Shown here piece after piece: positions 1-6,105 of a stretch of 6,105 nt of DNA. Below the pieces are notes generated by a model, which was given only the letters and a program-made list of their open reading frames with translations, searched no databases and was not told the DNA's origin. Source of the DNA: Prevotella sp. (GTDB lineage: Bacteria; Bacteroidota; Bacteroidia; Bacteroidales; Bacteroidaceae). The stretch lies in assembly GCA_016283605.1 (NCBI GenBank), contig JAEENF010000030.1, positions 1 to 6,105 on the forward strand. The letters are read 5' to 3'. Every line of letters starts with the position of its first letter. The first letter of the stretch is position 1. Position numbers and translations under genes: made by a program.

Positions 1-1436
1 TCGATGCCAACCAGGACGTGCTGAAAGACCCGTATGTGCTGTATGACTTCAATACTGTTGGAAACGTCAAGAGCGCTATTAGCAGCCATAATATTGATGG
101 TGGTGATTTCCATTTCGTTGGTGACGCTTCCAAGATTTATATTCCTGACAACATTGGCGACGATTACGTTCCTTACGTGAACAAGATTTCTGAAATCACT
201 GAAATCGTCGGTTACCGTAATGGCAACACTTGGTACAATGCAGAAGGTGTTGAAATCTCCAACCCCGATGTCCTCGATATGGGTACGGGTGTGACGCCTT
301 GGATCAAGTACAAATTTGTTGATATGGACAAGCGTAAGGTCGACATGGAATCCTTCAAGGACTACGATCCTGCTTGGAGCATCATGCCTCGTATCTCCTT
401 CTCCTTCCCGATTTCTGACGAAGCTTTGTTCTTCGCTCACTACGATGTGCTGACTCAGCGTCCTACCAGTGCCTACTACTGCAGCCCGCTGTACTACTAC
501 CGCTTCACCGACCTCTCGGGTACGGTTGCCAACCCCAACCTGAAGCCTTCGCAGACCATCGAGTATGAACTCGGTTTCACCCAGAAGGTGACCAACACCT
601 CGTCAATGACGATTTCGGCTTACTACCATGAGTTGCGTAACATGATTCAGATGTACCGTTTCAACGGTGCCTTCCCCAAGGCTTACAACTCCTACAGCAA
701 CCTCGACTTCGGTACCGTCAAGGGTGTGACCGCCAGCTACGACATGCGTCGTACGAAGAACGCCCGTATCCGTGCCAGCTACACTTTGCAGTATGCCGAC
801 ATGACCGGTTCTTCGACCTCCACCGCTGCAGCTTTGATTGCTGCTGGTGTGCCTAACCTGAGATCCACCTTCCCGACCAACGCTGACCGTCGTCACAGCT
901 TCAACCTGACGCTCGACTATCGTTATTCCGAAGGTAAGGACTATGATGGTCCTACCATCAAGGGTGTCCAATTCCTTTCTAACACCGGTTTCGCATTGCA
1001 AGTCAACGGTGGTTCGGGTACGCCTTTCACCGCTGCTCGTAACGTGTCGTCACCCATCTCCGGTGGTAACACCCTGCTGAATGGTACCTACAACGGTTCC
1101 CGTATCCCCGCTTCGTTCCGTTTCGACCTCCGTGTCGACAAGGACTTCACCTTCACCATGGGTGGAAAGAAGGAAGGTTCGAAGGGTCGCGATGCTTTCG
1201 TAAACGTGTACCTGCAAGTGCTGAACCTGCTCAACTCGAAAAACATCGTTGGTGTGTATAACGCTACCGGTAACCCCGACGACGACGGTTACCTCTCGGC
1301 ACCTCAATGGGCTAATGAAATCAACGCCCAGATTGACCCGCAGGCCTACATCCAGATGTATGAACTGTTTGTCAACAATGGCGGCTTCTACTCTATGCCT
1401 CGTCACATCAGACTCGGTATGAGCTTCAATTTCTAA
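1..1436 (+). CDS. TonB-dependent outer-membrane receptor, C-terminal part (5' end outside window)
   Basis: The gene is open from the window edge (first whole codon at position 3) to TAA at 1434-1436, giving 477 residues. The start lies upstream, so the GTG at 18 is an internal Val and not a real start. The visible part is the transmembrane beta-barrel of a TonB-dependent receptor, an outer-membrane protein that imports bulky ligands using TonB-ExbBD energy. Evidence is the barrel signature IMPRISFSFPISDEAL near fragment residue 127, then NPNLKPSQTIEYELGF at 177-192, which matches the NPxLKPE...YELGF segment common in Bacteroidetes receptors. Alternating polar/aromatic strands follow (for example MTISAYYHELRN), and the protein ends in RLGMSFNF, the terminal-Phe strand that BAM recognises. 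Plug, TonB box and any N-terminal carboxypeptidase-like domain are not visible, so SusC-type versus Oar-like cannot be decided. The ligand is unknown. It is probably the first visible gene of an operon with the large secreted protein 38 bp downstream. Confidence 0.9.
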   Translation, partial: DANQDVLKDPYVLYDFNTVGNVKSAISSHNIDGGDFHFVGDASKIYIPDNIGDDYVPYVNKISEITEIVGYRNGNTWYNAEGVEISNPDVLDMGTGVTPWIKYKFVDMDKRKVDMESFKDYDPAWSIMPRISFSFPISDEALFFAHYDVLTQRPTSAYYCSPLYYYRFTDLSGTVANPNLKPSQTIEYELGFTQKVTNTSSMTISAYYHELRNMIQMYRFNGAFPKAYNSYSNLDFGTVKGVTASYDMRRTKNARIRASYTLQYADMTGSSTSTAAALIAAGVPNLRSTFPTNADRRHSFNLTLDYRYSEGKDYDGPTIKGVQFLSNTGFALQVNGGSGTPFTAARNVSSPISGGNTLLNGTYNGSRIPASFRFDLRVDKDFTFTMGGKKEGSKGRDAFVNVYLQVLNLLNSKNIVGVYNATGNPDDDGYLSAPQWANEINAQIDPQAYIQMYELFVNNGGFYSMPRHIRLGMSFNF

Positions 1437-1456
1437 ATAGGAGAGAATATTCATAA

Positions 1457-1474
1457 CGAAAAATTACAAGTATT
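1457..1474 (+). promoter_or_regulatory. Bacteroidota-type translation initiation region of the large secreted protein gene
   Basis: There is no Shine-Dalgarno motif within 5-10 bases of ATG 1475. Instead the leader is A-rich, with A at -3 (1472), -6 (1469) and -12 to -15 (1460-1463). This is the pattern known to favour initiation in Bacteroidota. A TAA in the same frame at 1454-1456 rules out a longer N-terminus, so 1475 is the first possible ATG. The whole 1437-1474 gap shows no terminator-like hairpin and no clear Bacteroides promoter (TAnnTTTG), in keeping with cotranscription with the receptor gene. Confidence 0.6.
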
Positions 1475-1543
1475 ATGAAGAATATATTTCGAATTTTGTT
1501 AGCGACCCTGCTCATCGCGGGCGCTGTGACTCCAGGAAAGGCT
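1475..1543 (+). other. Sec signal peptide of the large secreted protein
   Basis: Residues 1-23 have a short basic n-region (MKNIFR), a hydrophobic core (ILLATLLIAGAV), a helix-breaking TPG, and a G-K-A site that would be cut before Glu24. The first cysteine is residue 44, well past the hydrophobic core, so this looks like a signal peptidase I substrate and not a lipoprotein. Cleavage position is inferred by eye. Confidence 0.8.
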
Positions 1544-4500
1544 GAGATGTACAAGTATGAGCAGAATGGCAGCAAAGGCCAGCGCGCCCAAACCGCTGCT
1601 GGTTGTACGCCTTCGTCAGCTTTTGAATGGCTTGACATCAACAACGTCAGAACCCGTATAAACGCGGGTGGTGACATGTGGTGGGACCTGCCCGCTGGAA
1701 CGGGTTCCAAGTACTTCATCCCAGCCAACGGCTCTGCCACCTCTTTGTTTGCTGGTTCTCTGTGGATCGCCGGTGTCGACGTCAACAACCAGTTGAAGTG
1801 CGCCGCCCTGCGTTTCCGTCAGGTTGGTAACGACTACTACACTGGCCCTCTGACCGTCGACGGCAAGGCCTCCATTACTGCTGAGACTTGTGCCAAGTGG
1901 GATAAGATCTATAAGATTACCCGCGCCGAAGTTGACGAGTTCCTCGCCGCTTTCGACCCCAACACTGGCAAGCTTGCCGAAGACTATCAGATGCCTTCCA
2001 TCATCGAGAATTGGCCTGCCACCCGTAGTGGTGAAGACCCAGATGGTATCGCCTATTATCTGGCTCCCTTCTACGATGTCGATGGTGATGGTCAATACGA
2101 TCCCAATTCTGGTGACTTTCCGTACTACGACATCTCCAACGAACTCTGCCACACCAAGATTCCGACCATGGAAGAAGAAAGAGAAGGCACGATGCACGGT
2201 TCCATCTTGGCCGACCAAGTGCTGAAGGGTGACCAAACCCTGTGGTGGATCTTCAACGATAAAGGTGCTGCCCACACTGAGTCGGGCGGTCAAGCCATCG
2301 GTATCGAAGTGCGTGCCCAGGCTTTCGCCTTCGCCACGAACGACGAAATCAACAACATGACTTTCTATAGCTACGAAATCATCAACCGTTCCACCTATAC
2401 CTTGACGGGTACTTACTTCTCGCCTTGGACCGACGTTGACCTCGGTTATGGTTGGGACGACTACGTAGGTTGCGATATCGGTCGTGGTCTAGGTTACGGC
2501 TATAATGGTTCAGCTATCGACGGTAGCGGTGAACCTGAAGCCTACGGTGCTCAGCCTCCGGCGTTGGGTATCGACTTCTTCCAGGGCCCCTACATGGATC
2601 CCGATGGTATCGACAATCCCAAATATCAGTTTGAAATTGTTGCTACGTTCGATCATATGGAAGGTAATGACTCCATTTTTACTTACGATACCACGAATGC
2701 CATTCAGATTGTTGACGAAAGTATCAACGGCGTGAACTTCGGTAACGGCATCATCGACGATGAACGTTTCGGTATGCGTCGTTTCGTGTATCACAACAAC
2801 TCTGACTCCGATAATGGTGACCCGAGGACTGCTCCTCAGTACTACAACTACCTGCGTGGTATTTGGAGAAACGGTGCCAAGATGCGTTACGGTGGCGATG
2901 CCTTCTCGAGCAGCGATGTTGTTGGTCCTGAATGCGACTTCATGTTCCCTGGCGATTCCGACCCGTGGAACTGGGGTACTGGTGGCAACAAACCTAACGG
3001 TGGTTTCAATGAGAATGGTAAGTACTGGACGGAGGAACAATGCGGTAATGCACCTAACGACCGTCGTTTCATGCAATCCGCTGGCCCCTTCACCCTGGAA
3101 CCCGGTGCAGTTAACTACATCACCTTCGGTGTGCCGTGGGCTCGTGCTACCTCGGGCGGTGCCTGGGCTTCCGTTGAACTGCTGCGCGTGGTCGACGACA
3201 AGTGCCAAGCTCTGTTCGACAACTGCTTCAAGGTCATCGATGGTCCTAACGCTCCTGACCTGACCATCCGTGAGCTCGACCAAAAGCTCATCATCTATCT
3301 GTCGAATGGTACGCTCTCCAACAACTATAAGGAGAAATACATTGAACTTGATCCTGAAATCCCGACCGGTAGAACCGAGAGAACGTTGGTTAGAAAGGAT
3401 ACCACTTGGTACATCAGCAATCAAGGCGACAGTATTTATCAAGTCGAAGAGGAATATAAGGATTCCGTCTATGTCTATGACAGATACTATCGTTTCGAAG
3501 GTTACAAGGTGTATCAGCTGGCCAACGCCGAAGTGGGCGCCGATGAGCTGAACAATAATGACAAAGCCCGTCTGGTGTTCCAGTGCGACGTGCGTAACAA
3601 CGTGGGTCGTCTGCTCAACTACGATTTCGACGAGGCTTTGCAAGCCAACGTGCCGAGCCTGAAGGTGAATGGCGGCGACGCCGGTATCACCCACAGCTTC
3701 GTGCTGACTGAGGACGAGTTCTCGACTAGCGACAACCCGAACCTGATCAACCACACACCTTATTATTATATGGCTGTGGCATACGCCTACAACAACTATT
3801 TGACCTACAACCAGGAAGATGCTACTGGCCTGCTTGGCCAAAAGAAGCCTTACCTCGAAGGTAGAAAGAACATTCAGGTTTATACTGCTGTTCCTCATAA
3901 GATTGTTAATGGTACTGTGCTTCAAGCCCAATATGGTGACAGCCCGGCTGTGACTCGCTTGGTTGGTGCAGGTAATGGTTACAATGAGCTTGAGTTGACG
4001 GCTGAAACTGTAGACAAGATCTTGTTCGACGAAAATGGTAAGGTCAAGATGGCAAATGAGAATATCCGCTTTGGTAATCCCAACTATCCTGCCTGCTACC
4101 ATCCCTCTTATGAAGCTGGTTATGGTCCGATTAGCGTGAAGATTATTGACCCGCTGAATGTGAAGTCGCACGCTTACGAATTGGTGTTTGATACTATGTT
4201 TGTGAAATACACGCAACACATCACTAATAACAATGAAATCAGAGGTGACTCGGCCGCCCGTTTGGTCAACAAATGGTATTTGGTTGACTTGACCGAACCG
4301 GACACCATCTATAGCGACACCACCACGGTTTATGAAAACGAACAATTGTTCATCGAACGTGGTTTATCTATCAATGTTAGCCAGGTCTACCAGTTTGGTC
4401 GTATTTGGGCTGGCCAGTATTATGATAATAAGAATGATGGCACTGACCCATGGCATGACTATTATACTGTTGTCGCTAACAACAATGGTGTCATCACTTC

Positions 4501-6049
4501 ATCGATAGAATACACCGATCCTAACCAGCCTTGGATGAGTGGTCTTCGTGATGTTGATGTGCCTGGGTCCTTCTTGAACTGGATTCGTTCTGGCACGTAT
4601 GTTGATATGAGTGAAGGTAATAGTTCTGCAAACGACTATAACATGTCTTCCCAACAATATGGTGCTTCAGGTAAGAGTCAGCCTTGGGACCCAAATGAGA
4701 ATTGGGAAAAGATTGCCAACCGTTCGTGGGCTCCTGCTCTTCTTTCTTCATACCATCAACAAGGTTCTGTGTTAAATCCTGGCCCCGTTGCTCTTGATGC
4801 TTTACCCGGTTACTATGAATCCTTCTTTAAGGAGACTACCAGCATCGATATAGTATTCACTTCCGATAAGAGTAAATGGACGCGTTGTCCCGTAATTGAG
4901 ATGGGTATGGATCAGAACCTTACTGAAAACGGTGTGCGCCGCTTCCTCCTGCGTAAGCATGCATCTGTTGACAAGGAAGGTAATCCATACATGATAAAGA
5001 ACGAAGCCAACCAGGATGTTCAGTTCAATCTTTGGTCGGAGGCTGGTTCAGAGGAATATGTCAGTGCTAACGAGGAAGATCCTAACTTCATCGCTCCTCA
5101 AGGTATGGGCTGGTTCCCGGGCTATGTCATCGATGTTGAGAACGGTATTCGTTTGAATGTTGCTTTCGGTGAAGATTCCTACTTGGAAGATTTGGGGGGT
5201 CGCGATATGCTCTTCAATCCTGCCAAGGTTCAGAAGGTAACTGCTGAAGATGTTTCAGGTTTGTTGCAGGAATATGACCCGGCCATCTTCCGTGGATCAG
5301 ACGGTAATCCTGTGTTTGGTGGCAAGCATTTTGTTTACATTTGGCGTATGGATTCCATCTCTGTGCCAAATAATTTCCCATGGAAACAAATGAAGAACTA
5401 TGGTTATGACGGTGGTCAACTGTTGTTCAATTCGCTTAATGCTTTCCAGAGTATGGCCTATGGTGCGCAATCAAATATGCTTAGAAACTTCTATCAGCTG
5501 GTCATGTGGATTGGTATGCCGATGGGTATCGAAGGCATGGAATGGTTGCCTGAAGGCAATGAGTGCCGCGTTCGTATCCGTCTGGCCAAGCCTTACGCTC
5601 CTGGTTACGGCTACCCGCTCCAGGAAGAAAATCCGGATCTGATGATCAACAACCTGAATCCGAAGTACACCTTCTCGATCGATGGTTGGGATCCTGTCCA
5701 GAACGATCCTGAGAAGACTGACGAAGACCTTAACCTCATCACGGTGGTGCCGAACCCCTACTATGCTTACAACACATACGAGGGCAACGCACTGACCAAT
5801 AAGGTGAAGATCACCAACCTGCCCAACAAGTGTATCGTTTCGATCTACACCTTGAGTGGCACGAAGGTGCGCCAGTTCCGTAAGGATACGGATGAAACAA
5901 CGAGTCTTGAATGGGACCTCACGAACTTTGCCAATACGCCTGTGGCCTCTGGCTTCTACCTGATCCACATCAAGGATTTGACCAGCGGTGGCGAGCGTAC
6001 CATCAAGTTCTTCGGTGCCATGCGTCAAGTTGACCTGAACACATTCTAA
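1475..6049 (+). CDS. Very large secreted protein with T9SS-like C-terminal sorting domain; function unknown
   Basis: This gene encodes 1524 residues (about 170 kDa). A Sec signal peptide (residues 1-23) is followed by a region typical, as I recall it, of a family of giant Bacteroidetes exported proteins. Its landmarks are NNVRTRINAGGDMWWDLP, LFAGSLWIAGVDVNNQLK, a DVDGDGQYD loop at 201-209, WWIFNDKGAAHTESGG from 257, and AFAFATNDEINNMTFY from 283. A beta-rich, possibly fibronectin-like part includes DRYYRFEGYKVYQL (from 669) and HTPYYYMAVAYAYNNY (760-775). NWIRSGT (from 1035) and PKYTFSIDGWDP (from 1396) precede the C-terminal domain (1420-1524). I see no transmembrane segment after the signal peptide and no known catalytic motif. 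The family has no established role that I know of. A surface structural, adhesive or receptor-partner role is inference from export signals and from the receptor gene upstream. The start is fixed by an in-frame stop at 1454. Codon use changes between about 3880 and 5480 (see findings). Confidence 0.88.
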   Translation: MKNIFRILLATLLIAGAVTPGKAEMYKYEQNGSKGQRAQTAAGCTPSSAFEWLDINNVRTRINAGGDMWWDLPAGTGSKYFIPANGSATSLFAGSLWIAGVDVNNQLKCAALRFRQVGNDYYTGPLTVDGKASITAETCAKWDKIYKITRAEVDEFLAAFDPNTGKLAEDYQMPSIIENWPATRSGEDPDGIAYYLAPFYDVDGDGQYDPNSGDFPYYDISNELCHTKIPTMEEEREGTMHGSILADQVLKGDQTLWWIFNDKGAAHTESGGQAIGIEVRAQAFAFATNDEINNMTFYSYEIINRSTYTLTGTYFSPWTDVDLGYGWDDYVGCDIGRGLGYGYNGSAIDGSGEPEAYGAQPPALGIDFFQGPYMDPDGIDNPKYQFEIVATFDHMEGNDSIFTYDTTNAIQIVDESINGVNFGNGIIDDERFGMRRFVYHNNSDSDNGDPRTAPQYYNYLRGIWRNGAKMRYGGDAFSSSDVVGPECDFMFPGDSDPWNWGTGGNKPNGGFNENGKYWTEEQCGNAPNDRRFMQSAGPFTLEPGAVNYITFGVPWARATSGGAWASVELLRVVDDKCQALFDNCFKVIDGPNAPDLTIRELDQKLIIYLSNGTLSNNYKEKYIELDPEIPTGRTERTLVRKDTTWYISNQGDSIYQVEEEYKDSVYVYDRYYRFEGYKVYQLANAEVGADELNNNDKARLVFQCDVRNNVGRLLNYDFDEALQANVPSLKVNGGDAGITHSFVLTEDEFSTSDNPNLINHTPYYYMAVAYAYNNYLTYNQEDATGLLGQKKPYLEGRKNIQVYTAVPHKIVNGTVLQAQYGDSPAVTRLVGAGNGYNELELTAETVDKILFDENGKVKMANENIRFGNPNYPACYHPSYEAGYGPISVKIIDPLNVKSHAYELVFDTMFVKYTQHITNNNEIRGDSAARLVNKWYLVDLTEPDTIYSDTTTVYENEQLFIERGLSINVSQVYQFGRIWAGQYYDNKNDGTDPWHDYYTVVANNNGVITSSIEYTDPNQPWMSGLRDVDVPGSFLNWIRSGTYVDMSEGNSSANDYNMSSQQYGASGKSQPWDPNENWEKIANRSWAPALLSSYHQQGSVLNPGPVALDALPGYYESFFKETTSIDIVFTSDKSKWTRCPVIEMGMDQNLTENGVRRFLLRKHASVDKEGNPYMIKNEANQDVQFNLWSEAGSEEYVSANEEDPNFIAPQGMGWFPGYVIDVENGIRLNVAFGEDSYLEDLGGRDMLFNPAKVQKVTAEDVSGLLQEYDPAIFRGSDGNPVFGGKHFVYIWRMDSISVPNNFPWKQMKNYGYDGGQLLFNSLNAFQSMAYGAQSNMLRNFYQLVMWIGMPMGIEGMEWLPEGNECRVRIRLAKPYAPGYGYPLQEENPDLMINNLNPKYTFSIDGWDPVQNDPEKTDEDLNLITVVPNPYYAYNTYEGNALTNKVKITNLPNKCIVSIYTLSGTKVRQFRKDTDETTSLEWDLTNFANTPVASGFYLIHIKDLTSGGERTIKFFGAMRQVDLNTF
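2075..2122 (+). other. Putative calcium-binding DxDGDG loop in the large secreted protein
   Basis: Residues 201-216 read DVDGDGQYDPNSGDFP. Asp201, Asp203, Asp205 and Asp209 are spaced as in EF-hand, dockerin and thrombospondin type 3 calcium loops. The twelfth position is Ser and not Glu/Asp, so it is not a canonical EF-hand; a single structural calcium site is more likely. Binding is inferred from spacing only. Confidence 0.55.
5732..6049 (+). other. T9SS-like C-terminal sorting domain with extra terminal tail
   Basis: Residues 1420-1524 follow the usual layout of a T9SS type A C-terminal domain. VVPNPY (1424-1429) opens the domain, a V-x-I strand leads to VSIYTLSGTKVRQF (from 1455, matching the family pattern IYxxxGxxV), and ASGFYLIHI (around 1491-1499) matches the GxYxVxI strand. 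In most such domains the chain ends shortly after a final lysine-containing strand. Here the strand RTIKFFG is followed by AMRQVDLNTF, ending in Phe1524. The domain would direct passage through the outer membrane by the T9SS translocon, with possible removal by PorU-type sortase. That assumes the host carries T9SS genes, none of which are in this window. Confidence 0.65.
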
Positions 6050-6064
6050 AATGTAATTGCTAAC

Positions 6065-6082
6065 CGTAAATAACTTATCATC
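6065..6082 (+). promoter_or_regulatory. Bacteroidota-type translation initiation region of the third gene
   Basis: The leader before ATG 6083 has A at -3 (6080), -6 (6077) and -13 to -15 (6068-6070) and no Shine-Dalgarno motif. It resembles the leader at 1457-1474, including a TAAC...AAA...TTA-like order before ATGAAGAA. A TAA in the same frame at 6071-6073 excludes an earlier start. The 33-bp gap 6050-6082 has no terminator-like hairpin. Confidence 0.5.
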
Positions 6083-6105
6083 ATGAAGAAATCATTTAGA
6101 TATAT
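6083..6105 (+). CDS. Start of a third gene, probably exported product (3' end outside window)
   Basis: Only seven whole codons are visible, reading MKKSFRY. The start is supported by the A-rich Bacteroidota leader, an in-frame stop just upstream at 6071, and the 33-bp spacing from the preceding gene on the same strand. A basic MKK opening is typical of a signal peptide n-region, so an envelope or exported protein is plausible. A PorV/PorQ-like outer-membrane protein would fit gene order I recall for this type of locus. That is an expectation and not something the visible sequence shows. Confidence 0.5.

Noticed and set aside
1439..1445. AGGAGAG as a Shine-Dalgarno site for the large gene
   Set aside because: It is about 30 bases from ATG 1475, with an in-frame TAA at 1454 between them, and no ATG lies at normal spacing.
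1595..1606. Lipobox-like AAGC at residues 41-44 of the large protein
   Set aside because: It lies about 20 residues after the hydrophobic core of the signal peptide, so signal peptidase II could not use it.
603..2293. Minus-strand open frames at 603-1001, 1050-1454 and 1616-2293
   Set aside because: All are in exact codon register with the sense genes and are explained by the same codon avoidance. None has a recognisable product or initiation region.
1890..3551. Plus-strand open frames in other registers (1890-2225, 2505-2735, 2760-3263, 3270-3551)
   Set aside because: They lie wholly inside the large gene and have Ser/Thr/Pro/Arg-rich shadow translations with no domain signature.
4241..4249. 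RGD tripeptide at residues 923-925, a possible integrin-binding motif
   Set aside because: A three-residue motif is expected by chance in a protein this long, and nothing around it supports host-cell adhesion.
2510..4345. A 611-codon open frame on the minus strand inside the large gene
   Set aside because: Its codons are exact reverse complements of the sense codons, so it stays open only because the sense gene avoids TTA, CTA and TCA. It ends at the sense TCA at 2510 and is bounded upstream by the TTA at 4364. The start would be TTG, and the translation is rich in Val/Ile/Thr with no domain I recognise.
5471..6028. Minus-strand open frame of 185 codons over the 3' end of the large gene
   Set aside because: It is codon-register antisense to the C-terminal domain, which has clear protein-level signatures on the + strand.

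Overview
The window looks like part of a Bacteroidota chromosome, probably Bacteroidales. I infer this from a TonB-dependent receptor barrel of the Bacteroidetes type, a very large exported protein with a type IX secretion (T9SS)-like C-terminal domain, the absence of Shine-Dalgarno sequences at usable spacing, and adenines at -3, -6 and about -13 to -15 before both visible start codons. No marker gene allows a genus call. Base composition is near 50% GC by eye. I saw no tRNA, rRNA, CRISPR, insertion sequence or integrase.

Layout, all on the + strand. (1) Positions 1-1436 hold the C-terminal 477 residues of a TonB-dependent outer-membrane receptor; its signal peptide, plug and early barrel lie upstream of the window. 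(2) After a 38-bp gap, 1475-6049 encodes a 1524-residue secreted protein. It has a signal peptide, a conserved N-terminal region with a DxDGDG putative calcium loop, a beta-rich central part, and a C-terminal Ig-like domain resembling T9SS sorting domains but ending in an extra tail (FFGAMRQVDLNTF). (3) After 33 bp, a third gene starts at 6083 (MKKSFRY...) and is cut by the window edge.

The gaps are short and contain no terminator-like hairpin, so the three genes are probably one operon. The likely picture is a cell-surface module: a receptor or channel in the outer membrane, a roughly 170-kDa partner exported through Sec and then possibly T9SS, and a third, probably exported product. Large proteins of this type in Bacteroidetes are, as I recall, often followed by a PorV/PorQ-like outer-membrane protein gene, but the 23 bases visible here cannot show that.

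The most unusual internal signal is a codon-use mosaic inside the large gene. The codons TTA, CTA and TCA are nearly absent except between about 4364 and 5473, where I count ten, and Asn usage shifts from AAC to AAT over about 3880-5480. That points to a segment with a different history or weaker translational selection. The same codon avoidance explains the long open antisense frames, which I reject as genes.
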